NCBI RefSeq assembly: GCF_016793705.1
Contig: NZ_JAEULO010000042.1
Coordinates: 115,308 to 179,307 of the forward strand
Length of the DNA: 64,000 nt
DNA from: Tabrizicola sp.
Lineage (GTDB): Bacteria > Pseudomonadota > Alphaproteobacteria > Rhodobacterales > Rhodobacteraceae
Direction: 5' to 3'
The stretch's first letter is position 1. Every line of letters begins with the position of its first letter. Under the pieces are notes generated by a model. That model did no database searches and was not told where the DNA came from. It saw only the letters and a list, made by a program, of their open reading frames with translations. The translations under genes were made by a program, and so were the position numbers. Of the stretch, positions 55,910-63,928 are shown piece after piece.

Positions 55910-56713
55910 CTAGAACCCCAGCGAAAGCGCCCCCAAAGCGAGCGCGCCAACGATGATTCGCCACCAGCCGAACAGCGCATAGCCGTTGCGCGAGATGAAA
56001 TTCAGCACCCAGCGCACGACCAGAACCGCGGTGACAAAAGCCACCGCGAAGCCAACGGCGATCTCCCAGACCGCGCCAAAGTCCAGCACGTCGCGGTTCT
56101 TGAACAGGTCATAGGCCACCGCCGCCCCCATGGTCGGCAACGACAGAAGGAAGGAAAACTCCGCCGCCGCCCGCTTGTCCACTCCCAGCATCAGCCCGCC
56201 GACGATGGTTGCCCCCGACCGGCTGACCCCCGGCACCATCGCCAGGCACTGGCAGCATCCGATCACCAGCGCCTTGCGGAACGGCAGGGCCAGCGCATCG
56301 TGATGTACCGCTGGCGGCGCGATACGGTCGATGACCAGAAGCACCACTCCCCCCAGCACCAGCATCACCCCAATCAGCATCGGTGTCTCGAACAGCACCT
56401 CCTTGACGAAGTCATGTGCAAGAAACCCGATGACGACCGCCGGTAGAAACGCCAGCAGGATCGAAACGATCGCCCGCCGCGCCGCATCCTCATGCTGGGC
56501 GCGCAGGAGCAGCCGGACGATCATCGCGGCATAGACCGTGAACAGCGCCAGGATCGCGCCCAGCTGGATCACCACCTCGAAGGTCTTGCCCTTGCTCTCG
56601 AAGCCCAGGAAATGTCCGGCGAGCAGCAAATGGCCGGTAGAGGATACGGGCAGGAACTCGGTCAGGCCTTCCAGAAGGCCCAGAAATGCAGCGACGAGAG
56701 TCTGATGTTCCAT
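55910..56713 (-). CDS. uppP: Undecaprenyl-diphosphatase
   Basis: Removes a phosphate from undecaprenyl diphosphate so that the lipid carrier for peptidoglycan and other surface glycans is recycled; also gives bacitracin resistance. The 267-residue membrane protein has the catalytic E-x-x-x-E region in FLGLLEGLTEFLPVSSTGHLLL and the second motif MVPGVSRSGATIVGGL. About eight helices. It ends the operon that begins with the NDUFA9-like gene, three bases after the cytochrome stop. Confidence 0.96.
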   Translation of the reverse strand: MEHQTLVAAFLGLLEGLTEFLPVSSTGHLLLAGHFLGFESKGKTFEVVIQLGAILALFTVYAAMIVRLLLRAQHEDAARRAIVSILLAFLPAVVIGFLAHDFVKEVLFETPMLIGVMLVLGGVVLLVIDRIAPPAVHHDALALPFRKALVIGCCQCLAMVPGVSRSGATIVGGLMLGVDKRAAAEFSFLLSLPTMGAAVAYDLFKNRDVLDFGAVWEIAVGFAVAFVTAVLVVRWVLNFISRNGYALFGWWRIIVGALALGALSLGF

Positions 56714-56716
56714 GGC

Positions 56717-57607
56717 CTACCTGTCGCGGAACCGCTCGGCCCGGACCGAGCCGTCGGGTTGCACCACGCCGCGCATCTCGGCCTCGTCGCCGATCCGTGG
56801 GCGGTCGTCCACCCGCGTGCCGTCGTCGATCACGAATGCGGCCCCGTCGATCTCGGCCGCGCCGGTCAGGATGCCGCGCAGGCGGATGCGGGCACCGGCC
56901 GGGATCGGGGCCTTCGCGCCCGCGGCATCCGGCGCGCCCTGCGCGATCCAGTCGCGGATCAGGCGGATGTCCTCCTCCGGCAGCCAGGGCGGGCCGTCGA
57001 AGGGCATCCGCGGATCGGCCAGGCCGGTGATCCGCCGCCAGACCTCCGACATCTCTGGGTTGCCCGGCAGCACCACCAGCCGATCGCCGCCCTTCAGCAC
57101 GGCCTCAAGACTGTCCAGCCGCAGCCCTTCGGGCGGGGCGCCCAGCTTGGAATTGTCGGAATGGCATTTGATGCAGGCCTTCAGGAAGATCGGCTCCACG
57201 TCCGGCCACAGCACCGGCTCGCCCGGAGCGGGCCGCTTGCGCTCCGGTGCAGGGCCAAGCGCGACATCGCCTCCGGGCATCCCCGCCATGACCCAGGCCT
57301 CGACCATGGCGATCTGCGCGGGGTCGAGGAACGGCGGCCCGTCCAGCGGCATCTGCGGCTCGGCCTCGCCACGGAGACGTTGCAGAAGCGCACTCGCCCC
57401 GTCGCCCGCAACGATCACCGGCCCGTTCTCGCTGCCCTTCAGCACGCCCGCCAGCGTGTCCAGATGCAGGCCCAGCGGCGCATCCGCGCCGGAATGGCAG
57501 ATCACGCAGCGTTCGGCGAAGAGCGCACCCACTTCGGCGAAGCCCGGAGACTGCTGGGCGCACAGCGGACCGGCTACCGCCGCCAGCACGACGGCCAGCC
57601 CTCGCAT
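56717..57607 (-). CDS. Di-heme c-type cytochrome, PSCyt1-like
   Basis: A 296-residue exported protein with a signal peptide ending about LCA-QQSPG (residue 16-17). Two heme motifs, CVICH in GALFAERCVICHSGADAP and CIKCH in EPIFLKACIKCHSDNSKLG, sit in two related halves that each go on to LHLDTLAGVLKG or LRLDSLEAVLKG and end with MP(L/F)DGPPxL, so the protein arose by duplication. The last 60 residues are a small beta domain (RIRLRGILTGAAEIDGAAFV). Start ATG 57607 overlaps the upstream stop (TGATG). Its redox partner is unknown. Confidence 0.82.
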   Translation of the reverse strand: MRGLAVVLAAVAGPLCAQQSPGFAEVGALFAERCVICHSGADAPLGLHLDTLAGVLKGSENGPVIVAGDGASALLQRLRGEAEPQMPLDGPPFLDPAQIAMVEAWVMAGMPGGDVALGPAPERKRPAPGEPVLWPDVEPIFLKACIKCHSDNSKLGAPPEGLRLDSLEAVLKGGDRLVVLPGNPEMSEVWRRITGLADPRMPFDGPPWLPEEDIRLIRDWIAQGAPDAAGAKAPIPAGARIRLRGILTGAAEIDGAAFVIDDGTRVDDRPRIGDEAEMRGVVQPDGSVRAERFRDR

Positions 57608-58593
57608 CAGGCCTTCTTCAGGTTCTTGGCCGACTCCATGATCGCCGCATACTGGCCCGAGGGGCGATAGCGCCACAGGTATTCCGGCAGCACCGCCTCC
57701 ATCGCCGTGGGGGTGATGCCGAGGTCGGCAAAGCCCTTGGCGCCCGCCGACACCACGTTGTCATGCCGCAGGTTCTTCACCTGGTCGCGGGTCAGCACCT
57801 TGTTCTCGACCAGGCCCAGCGTGACCGCCTGCACCATGTCGAAGCCGAAGCCGATGATCCGGGCCAGGAAGAACGGCAGGTTCACCACCGCGCGGCGGCG
57901 CTGCACCACATGCAGCATCCGGCCCATCAGCCCGCGGAAACTGTCGACCTCCGGCCCGCCCAGTTCGTAGATGCCGGGCGCCGCCTGCCCCAGCACGCCC
58001 TTGACCGCCGCTTGCGCGACGTCATCCGCGAAGACCGGCTGGAACCTGGTCTTCGCGCCCACCACCGGCAGGATCGGCCCGAACCGGGTCATCGCGGCGA
58101 AGCGGTTGAAGAAGCTGTCCTCGGTCCCGAAGACGACAGACGGGCGCAGGATCACCGCGGTCGGGAAGGCCGCAAGCACCGCCGCCTCGCCTTCGCCCTT
58201 CGTCCGCGCGTAGTCGCTGTCGGAACCGGCATCGGCGCCGATGGCCGAGACATGCACCAGGGTCTGTACCCTCTCGGCCGACGCCAGCCGCGCGATCCGC
58301 TCGGCACCTTCCGCCTGCACGGCCTCGAAGGTGTTCGCGCCAAGGCTGTTCAGCACGCCGACGCAGTTCACCACCGCATCCGCGCCGCGGATCAGCGAGC
58401 GCACGCTGGCGTCGTCGCGGATGTTGCAGGCGAGCGGTTCGACCTGGCCGGGAACCCCGTAGGGCTTGACGAAGAGCGCCTCGTTCGGACGGCGACAGGC
58501 GACCCGCACCCGCCAGCCTTCCTTGGCCATGCGCCGGGCGATGTAGCGTCCGACAAAGCCCGAACCACCGAAGATCGTGACCAGCCTGCTCAT
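57607..58593 (-). CDS. NDUFA9-like NAD(P)-binding protein
   Basis: A 328-residue SDR-like protein of the complex I NDUFA9 subunit family. The Rossmann motif is VTIFGGSGFVGRYIARRMAKEG, followed by ADAVVNCVGVLNSLGANTF, VSAIGADAGSDSDYARTKGEGE (Y-x-x-x-K positions) and ILRPSVVFGTEDSFFNRFA. In mitochondria NDUFA9 binds NADPH at the complex I arm; in alphaproteobacteria the homologue is often outside the nuo operon, as here. ATG at 58593 gives MSRLVTIFGG. Translationally coupled to the di-heme cytochrome gene. Confidence 0.9.
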   Translation of the reverse strand: MSRLVTIFGGSGFVGRYIARRMAKEGWRVRVACRRPNEALFVKPYGVPGQVEPLACNIRDDASVRSLIRGADAVVNCVGVLNSLGANTFEAVQAEGAERIARLASAERVQTLVHVSAIGADAGSDSDYARTKGEGEAAVLAAFPTAVILRPSVVFGTEDSFFNRFAAMTRFGPILPVVGAKTRFQPVFADDVAQAAVKGVLGQAAPGIYELGGPEVDSFRGLMGRMLHVVQRRRAVVNLPFFLARIIGFGFDMVQAVTLGLVENKVLTRDQVKNLRHDNVVSAGAKGFADLGITPTAMEAVLPEYLWRYRPSGQYAAIMESAKNLKKA

Positions 58594-58706
58594 GCGCGCA
58601 CTCCCCGACAGGCGCCCGCAGGGCACCGAAGACCTGGGGGATGAATAGCCCTGCAACCGGGCACGGGCAAGGCAAAAGCTGCACCAAGATTTTGCGTGAG
58701 GGGCCG

Positions 58707-58735
58707 TTGACTCTGCCTTATGTCGCCGTTACATC
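58707..58735 (+). promoter_or_regulatory. Promoter of tRNA-Leu
   Basis: TTGACT (58707-58712) and TACATC (58730-58735) are separated by exactly 17 bp and lie 15 bp before the tRNA, which is a suitable distance for a stable-RNA promoter. Confidence 0.6.
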
Positions 58736-58750
58736 GCGGCTCACGACATC

Positions 58751-58835
58751 GCCCAGATGGCGGAATTGGTAGACGCGCTGGTTTCAGGTACCAGTGCCGC
58801 AAGGCGTGGAGGTTCGAGTCCTCTTCTGGGCACCA
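58751..58835 (+). tRNA. tRNA-Leu (anticodon CAG)
   Basis: Acceptor GCCCAGA pairs with TCTGGGC, the anticodon stem is CTGGT/ACCAG with loop TTCAGGT and anticodon CAG (58785-58787), and a long variable arm of class II type precedes the T-arm GAGG-TTCGAGT-CCTC. CCA is encoded at 58833-58835. It reads the leucine codon CUG, the dominant Leu codon in this GC-rich genome. Confidence 0.97.
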
Positions 58836-58929
58836 TTCTACCGCAGAAGCCGTGCAAACCCAATGGGTTGCGCGGCTTCGGTGTTTTCCGGCCCGCCCCT
58901 CGCCAGGCCTTCGGGCCTACGCAATCCCG

Positions 58930-60141
58930 TCAGGTATTGCGCGCGGAATAGAGGTACTCCCGCGTCATCGGAACCGTGCCGCGCGCCTTCGCAAGCTGAA
59001 GCTGGTGGATCACCAGAAACGCCTCGGAAAAGCTGAGTTCGGCCGATTGCAGATAGTAGCGCCACATGCGGATGAAGCGGTCGTCCTGCAGGGTTCTCAC
59101 CCGGTCGAGATTGCGGTCGAAGCGCTTCAGCCACTCCTGCAAGGTTCGCTCGTAGTGGCCGCGCCAGACCTCCAGGTCGGCAAGGATCAGACCCGATTTC
59201 TCGACCACCCGCGAGGCTTCTGAAAGCGAGGGGCAGTAGGCGCCCGGGAAGATGTACTTGTTGAACCAGGGCGAAATCTCTGCCGGAGGCGACCAGCGTC
59301 CGATGTAGTGGATCAGGGCCACGCCATCCGCTGTCAGCAGGTCCGCGACCTTCTGGAAATAGGCGCGCAGATGCCGCAGGCCCACATGCTCCATCATGCC
59401 CACCGAGACCACACGGTCGAAGCTGTCGGTCACGGCGCGGTAGTCGGTCATCCGGAAGGTCACCTGCCCGTCCAGCCCGGCGGCGTGCGCGCGGGCCCGG
59501 GCTTCCGCCAGCTGGACCTCGGACAGCGTGACCCCCACCACCTCGACGCCGTGATCGCGGGCGAGGGTCAGGGCCAGCGTGCCGAAGCCGCAGCCGATGT
59601 CGAGGACGCGCATCCCCGGCCGCAGCAGCAGCTTGGCGCCGATATGCGCCATCTTCGCCGCCTGCGCCTCTTCCAGCGTCATGTCCGGTCGCCGGAAATA
59701 GGCGCAGGTGTATTGCCGGGTGTCATCCAGGAACAGGCCGTAGAGTTCGGGCGAGATGTCGTAGTGATGCGCCACGTTGCTTCGGGCGATGCCGAGGCTG
59801 TTCGCGTTCAGCCACGACCGTGCCCATCTGGCGCAGGAGGAGAACCGCGCGAGGGGCGCCGGGATCTTCCGGCCCCGCACGTTGCGCAGCAGGAAGGTGA
59901 TGAAGCTGCGGATGTCGTTGTCGCGCAGCGTAAGGCGACCGTCGACATAGGCTTCGCCCAGGGTCAGGTCGGGTCGCACCAGAAAGCGGCGCGGCAGGGT
60001 GGGGTCATGCAGGACCACACCCACCGCGGGGGCGCCGCCGGGGCCGAAGGAATGCTGGCTTCCGTCCGCGAGTGTCAGGTCGATCCGGCCCGCACGCACC
60101 CCATGCCGCAAGAGTGCCAGCAGCACGCGGTCAGAGATCAT
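58930..60141 (-). CDS. Cyclopropane-fatty-acyl-phospholipid synthase family protein
   Basis: A 403-residue SAM-dependent enzyme of the Cfa family, which adds a methylene group to unsaturated acyl chains of membrane phospholipids. The N-terminal lipid-binding part is followed by NVAHHYDISPELYGLFLDDTRQYTCAYF, motif I MRVLDIGCGFGTLALTLA, MMEHVGLRHLRAYF and the closing RMWRYYLQSAELSFSEAFLVIHQLQLAK, all typical. Tyr and His/Glu residues for bicarbonate binding seem present. ATG at 60141 was preferred over one fourteen codons earlier. It precedes no other gene on its strand before the tRNA. Confidence 0.9.
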   Translation of the reverse strand: MISDRVLLALLRHGVRAGRIDLTLADGSQHSFGPGGAPAVGVVLHDPTLPRRFLVRPDLTLGEAYVDGRLTLRDNDIRSFITFLLRNVRGRKIPAPLARFSSCARWARSWLNANSLGIARSNVAHHYDISPELYGLFLDDTRQYTCAYFRRPDMTLEEAQAAKMAHIGAKLLLRPGMRVLDIGCGFGTLALTLARDHGVEVVGVTLSEVQLAEARARAHAAGLDGQVTFRMTDYRAVTDSFDRVVSVGMMEHVGLRHLRAYFQKVADLLTADGVALIHYIGRWSPPAEISPWFNKYIFPGAYCPSLSEASRVVEKSGLILADLEVWRGHYERTLQEWLKRFDRNLDRVRTLQDDRFIRMWRYYLQSAELSFSEAFLVIHQLQLAKARGTVPMTREYLYSARNT

Positions 60142-60339
60142 GGCGGAGCCTCCTGTCACGGATGCGGACATCGAAGACAGCAACGCCGAAGGGGCGGAAA
60201 GGTTCCCGCCGGGCAGATCAGACTTGCAGGTGTCGGCTGTCCACGGTGGACATTTTCTGAAAAGTTCATTTAATCAATATCTTGGTCGCAGACGTTTACG
60301 ATTTCGTAACCTTTGCACCAGGCCTGATCCAAAGAAAAA

Positions 60340-60359
60340 GCCCGGCCAGATGGCCGGGC
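60340..60359 (-). terminator. Rho-independent terminator of trcR
   Basis: GCCCGGCC and GGCCGGGC (60340-60347 and 60352-60359) make an 8-bp stem with a 4-nt loop; on the minus strand it is followed by TTTTTCTTT. It ends the trcR transcript about 30 bp after the stop. The other 200 bp between here and the cfa-like gene hold no gene I can see. Confidence 0.9.
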
Positions 60360-60391
60360 CTTGCAGCAGTTCGAACCACGGAGTCGGCAGA

Positions 60392-61150
60392 TCAGCGGCG
60401 GTGGTCGTCGTCCTCGTCCTCATCGTCGTGACCGCCGGCGGGCAGATTGAAGAAACTGTCGGCATCCGAGAAATCAGAAGCCGGGCTTTCGTCCTTTTCC
60501 TCGTCGCCGAAAACCTCCAGCCCCGACAGGCCAGAGGGCATCCGTGCGTCGGGCGCCATGCCCAGCGACTGTTCGGTCGACACCAGCTTGCGGCGTTCGT
60601 CATCCGACATCACCGTGCCCTCGGCGGCCTTCTTGCGGGCGGCGGCCTGCACCGCGGCGTCAAGCTCGGACTGCTTGCAGAGGCCGAGCGCCACCGGGTC
60701 GATGGGCTGGATGCCCGAGATGTTCCAGTGCGTCCGCTCGCGGATCGACTGGATCGTCGGCTTCGTGGTGCCGACCAGCTTGCCGATGGCGCCATCCGAG
60801 AGTTCAGGATGGAACTTCACCAGCCACAGGATCGCGGCCGGGCGGTCCTGGCGCTTGGAGAGCGGAGTATAGCGCGGGCCGCGGCGCTTTTCCTCGCCCA
60901 CGGCGGCGGCGTTGAACTTCAGCTTCATCCGGTAGAGCGGGTCAGCCTGGGCGCGGTCGATCTCGATCGGGTCGAGCTGGTTGTTCGCGACCGGATCGAA
61001 CCCCTTGACGCCCGTCGCCACGTCGCCATCGGCGATGCCCTGCACTTCCAGCTCGTGCATCCCGCAGAAATCCGCGATCTGCGCGAAGCTCAGCGTCGTG
61101 TTGTCCACCAGCCAGACGGCAGTGGCCTTGGCCATAAGCGGTTTCGACAT
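60392..61150 (-). CDS. trcR: Cell cycle transcriptional regulator TrcR (DUF1013)
   Basis: A 252-residue protein of the DUF1013/TrcR family, restricted to alphaproteobacteria and linked in Caulobacter to cell-cycle control. It opens MSKPLMAKATAVWLVDNTTLSFAQIADFCGMHELEVQGIADG, where a helix-turn-helix is likely, and has a second such region in LSDGAIGKLVGTTKPTIQSIRERTHWN. The last 50 residues are strongly acidic and end GGHDDEDEDDDHRR, a probably disordered tail. ATG 61150 (Met6 possible). A T-tailed terminator follows. Confidence 0.9.
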   Translation of the reverse strand: MSKPLMAKATAVWLVDNTTLSFAQIADFCGMHELEVQGIADGDVATGVKGFDPVANNQLDPIEIDRAQADPLYRMKLKFNAAAVGEEKRRGPRYTPLSKRQDRPAAILWLVKFHPELSDGAIGKLVGTTKPTIQSIRERTHWNISGIQPIDPVALGLCKQSELDAAVQAAARKKAAEGTVMSDDERRKLVSTEQSLGMAPDARMPSGLSGLEVFGDEEKDESPASDFSDADSFFNLPAGGHDDEDEDDDHRR

Positions 61151-61276
61151 CGGATCTCTCCTTTACAAAGCTTCCCCGGGCCGGGAAAACGGCGGCGGGC
61201 CCTTGCCCGCGAGTTCCACGTTTTCAGGGAATTCACGCGCCCATATAGGGCCGAATTGCGCGAAGGGGAAGCGGAA

Positions 61277-61915
61277 ATGCGCCTGTTCCTGTTGGCTATC
61301 GCAGCTTTGTGCTGGGCGGGCGCGGCAAGGGCCGAGGGCGAGCGGGCGGGCGATTTCGACTATTACGTCCTGTCGCTGTCCTGGTCTGCCGCCTGGTGCG
61401 CGCTGGAGGGTGATTCCCGCAACGATCCGCAATGCGACGCCGGACGCGGGCTGACCTTCGTGCTGCATGGTCTCTGGCCGCAGGACGAACAGGGTTGGCC
61501 GTCCTTCTGCCGCACCGGGGAACGCGACCCGACCCGGGCAGAGACGGCGGAAATGGCCGACATCATGGGCGGGTCGGGTCTGGCCTTCTACCAGTGGAAG
61601 AAGCATGGCCGCTGTTCAGGCCAGTCGGCGCGCGACTACTACCGGACCGCCCGGCGGGCCTATGAGCGTGTGACCTTGCCCGCCCTCTTCGCCGATGTTG
61701 CGCGCCCGCTGACCTTGCCCGCCAGCGTGATCGAGGATGCCTTCCTTGAGTCCAACCCTGGCCTGTCGCGCGATCAGATCACCATCACCTGCGAGGACGG
61801 ACTAATCCAGGAGGCGCGCATCTGCCTGACGCCCGACCTGGGCTTCCGGCGCTGCGGCGAGGATGTGATCCGCGACTGCCGCCTGAAGGACGCGCTGCTG
61901 GAGCCGGTCAGATAG
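61277..61915 (+). CDS. Secreted ribonuclease T2 family protein
   Basis: An exported RNase of 212 residues with signal peptide MRLFLLAIAALCWAGAARA. The two catalytic segments are intact: CAS1 as TFVLHGLWPQDE and CAS2 as FYQWKKHGRCSG, both with the active His. Cys pairs typical of the family are seen (ICLTPD, RRCGED, DCRLKD). It would cut RNA in the periplasm or outside via 2',3'-cyclic phosphates, as RNase I does. ATG at 61277 precedes the signal peptide directly; a much longer frame upstream is antisense to trcR and not coding. The 229 bp after its stop hold no gene. Confidence 0.92.
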   Translation: MRLFLLAIAALCWAGAARAEGERAGDFDYYVLSLSWSAAWCALEGDSRNDPQCDAGRGLTFVLHGLWPQDEQGWPSFCRTGERDPTRAETAEMADIMGGSGLAFYQWKKHGRCSGQSARDYYRTARRAYERVTLPALFADVARPLTLPASVIEDAFLESNPGLSRDQITITCEDGLIQEARICLTPDLGFRRCGEDVIRDCRLKDALLEPVR

Positions 61916-62132
61916 GGAATTGTGGGCGGGACCGGAACCTTGGAAAAGCAACTGCTGAGGGGAAGTCTGGGGAAAAGTGCTGTGTCAAATCGCCGGTGCC
62001 TGGGGGAAGCTGGGGAACCTCCGTCGGGCCAAGTCTGGATCGAAACATCCGATCCCGCCTGAACCCCATTTACCCTACGTTAACCGGCGATGCGCGTGAA
62101 GAAACCGTCAAACGGCCCGCGAGCCCATGAAG

Positions 62133-62148
62133 GTAGGGAAATCCCTAC
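62133..62148. other. Small hairpin at the end of the quinone oxidoreductase gene
   Basis: GTAGGG (62133-62138) and CCCTAC (62143-62148) form a 6-bp stem with a 4-nt loop that overlaps the stop codon (62145-62147) of the minus-strand oxidoreductase gene. There is no T run; it may be a weak terminator or an mRNA 3'-end structure. Confidence 0.35.
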
Positions 62149-63137
62149 GGGTTCACCTTCAGCACGATCTTCCCCACATGCCCGCCTGATTCGATCCGCC
62201 AATGCGCCGCCGGGGCATCCGGCAGCGCGTGTTCGCTGTCCATCACCACCTGGAACGCACCACGTTCGATCATCGGCCAGACGTTTTCCTCGACCGCCTT
62301 GGCGATCCGGGCCTTGGCGAGGTCGGATTGCGGGCGCAGGGTCGAGCCGGTCAGCACCAGCCGCCGCGTCATCACCTCGGCCAGGTTCAGCGTGACCTTG
62401 GCGCCCTGCAGGAAGGCGATCTGCACCAGCCGCCCGCCATCGGCCAGGGCCTTGAGATTCCGCTCGATATAAGAACCGCCGACCATGTCGAGGATCAGAT
62501 TGGCCCCGCCCACGGCCTTCATCTCGGCGACGAAATCGCTGTCTTTGTAGTTGAAGGCGGCCTCCGCCCCCAGTTCGCGGCAGACCGCGCATTTCTCGTC
62601 CGATCCCGCAGTCGCGAAGACCCGCGCGCCAACGGCCTTGGCGATCTGGATCGCGGTGGTGCCGATGCCGCTGGTGCCGCCATGCACCAGGAACCGCTCT
62701 CCGGCTTTAAGCCCCCCGCGCATCACCACGTTCGACCAGACGGTGAAACAGGTTTCCGGCAGGCAGGCGGCGTCCCTCAGCAACATACCCTTGGGGATCG
62801 GCAGGGCGTGCGCCTCCGGCGTGGCGACATATTCGGCATAGCCCCCGCCCGGCAGCAGCGCACAGACCTGATCGCCGATCTGCCAGCGGGTGACGCCGGG
62901 GCCGACCTCGACGACGGTTCCCGAACACTCCAGCCCCGGCAGCGGCGAGGCGGAGGGCGGCGGCGCATAGGCCCCGGCGCGTTGCAGCGCATCGGGGCGG
63001 TTCACCCCGGCCCAGGCGACGCGGATGATGATCTGGCCATGCCCCGGCACCGGCACCGGAACCGAGATCGGCTTCAGGACGTCCGGCCCGCCGGGAGCCG
63101 AGATTTCGATGGCAAGCATGCTGTGGGAAAGGGTCAT
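62145..63137 (-). CDS. NAD(P)H-quinone oxidoreductase, zinc-free MDR family (PIG3 type)
   Basis: A 330-residue medium-chain dehydrogenase/reductase without the structural zinc Cys cluster. N-terminal catalytic domain features are GQIIIRVAWAGVNRPDALQRAGAYAPPP and PLPGLECSGTVVEVGPGV; the Rossmann motif is FLVHGGTSGIGTTAIQIAKAVGARV. This pattern matches the PIG3/TP53I3-like quinone oxidoreductases, which reduce quinones with NADPH. It starts 16 bases after the COQ9 gene on the same strand, so a quinone-related unit is plausible. Confidence 0.9.
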   Translation of the reverse strand: MTLSHSMLAIEISAPGGPDVLKPISVPVPVPGHGQIIIRVAWAGVNRPDALQRAGAYAPPPSASPLPGLECSGTVVEVGPGVTRWQIGDQVCALLPGGGYAEYVATPEAHALPIPKGMLLRDAACLPETCFTVWSNVVMRGGLKAGERFLVHGGTSGIGTTAIQIAKAVGARVFATAGSDEKCAVCRELGAEAAFNYKDSDFVAEMKAVGGANLILDMVGGSYIERNLKALADGGRLVQIAFLQGAKVTLNLAEVMTRRLVLTGSTLRPQSDLAKARIAKAVEENVWPMIERGAFQVVMDSEHALPDAPAAHWRIESGGHVGKIVLKVNP

Positions 63138-63153
63138 CTCTGTCTCGCTCGTC

Positions 63154-63828
63154 TCAGCCCTGGTGGCGGCCCGGCAGGTCGTCCCGCAGTCTTGGCGCGC
63201 GAATGCTTTCGAAAAGCTTTCCCGGTCCCGCCGCCCAGGCCTTGCCCAGCGGATTTTCCCGGAAACCGGCCTTCAGCTTCTCGACCTGCATGACCTGGTC
63301 GATCCGGCGGTCCAGGAAGTCCCAGGTCGCCTGCCGCCCGGTCGATTCGTCACCCAGCCAGTACAGCACCGTCGCGCCATGGACCGCAGACAGCGTCACC
63401 CGCTTGGTATACCAGTTCAGATCCTGCGAGGTGTCGCCCAGCGCCGTCCAGATCGCATCTGCGTTGCCCCAGATTGCCCGCGCCCCGTCGGCCGCATGCT
63501 GGGGCAGCGAGAACAGCGTCGTTCCCCGCCGCACCAGCTCGCGGTCGGCCAGTTCCAGTCGTGTGCGCACCGCCGTCGCGATCCGGTCGCGGAAGCGCAT
63601 GGCAGAGAGATCCAGCGTGGCCAGCCGCTCCGCCATTTCGGCATCGCCCAGGGCGTGGTAGGCCAGCGCGAGGTCAACGCCCCCGCGCGGAAACAGCGAG
63701 CGGGCCAGCGCCGCAGGCACCCCGGCATCGGCAATCGCGGCGGCCAGCGTGCGCTCCGACCAGCCGTCGAAGGGCACATGGGCCAGCGCCGCCTCCAGCA
63801 CCCGGGCCTTCATCTCGTCTTCCGCCAT
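63154..63828 (-). CDS. COQ9 family ubiquinone biosynthesis protein
   Basis: A 224-residue protein of the COQ9 family, whose yeast and human members are lipid-binding proteins needed for the COQ7 hydroxylation step of ubiquinone synthesis. The N-terminal third has a TetR-like helix-turn-helix fold (VLEAALAHVPFDGWSERTLAAAIADAGVPAALARSLFP), and the conserved C-terminal half contains DLNWYTKRVTLSAVHGATVLYWLGDES. Divergent from rpsU with a 100-bp gap. Likely co-transcribed with the quinone oxidoreductase. Confidence 0.92.
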   Translation of the reverse strand: MAEDEMKARVLEAALAHVPFDGWSERTLAAAIADAGVPAALARSLFPRGGVDLALAYHALGDAEMAERLATLDLSAMRFRDRIATAVRTRLELADRELVRRGTTLFSLPQHAADGARAIWGNADAIWTALGDTSQDLNWYTKRVTLSAVHGATVLYWLGDESTGRQATWDFLDRRIDQVMQVEKLKAGFRENPLGKAWAAGPGKLFESIRAPRLRDDLPGRHQG

Positions 63829-63844
63829 CGCGCGCTCCTCTCGG

Positions 63845-63873
63845 TAGACAAGCCTCGCCCCCTTTGATATAGG
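63845..63873 (+). promoter_or_regulatory. Promoter of rpsU
   Basis: TAGACA (63845-63850) and TATAGG (63868-63873) with a 17-bp spacer point toward rpsU, whose ATG is 55 bp further on. Confidence 0.6.
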
Positions 63874-63928
63874 CGCCCGGCCTGCACAAGTCAGTGCAAC
63901 TCTAGCTTAGGAAGGTGGTGACAACCAC

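Noticed and set aside
59999-61276. Apparent long N-terminal extension of the RNase T2 gene
   Set aside because: It runs antisense to trcR and part of the cfa-like gene, and would hide an obvious signal peptide starting at 61277.
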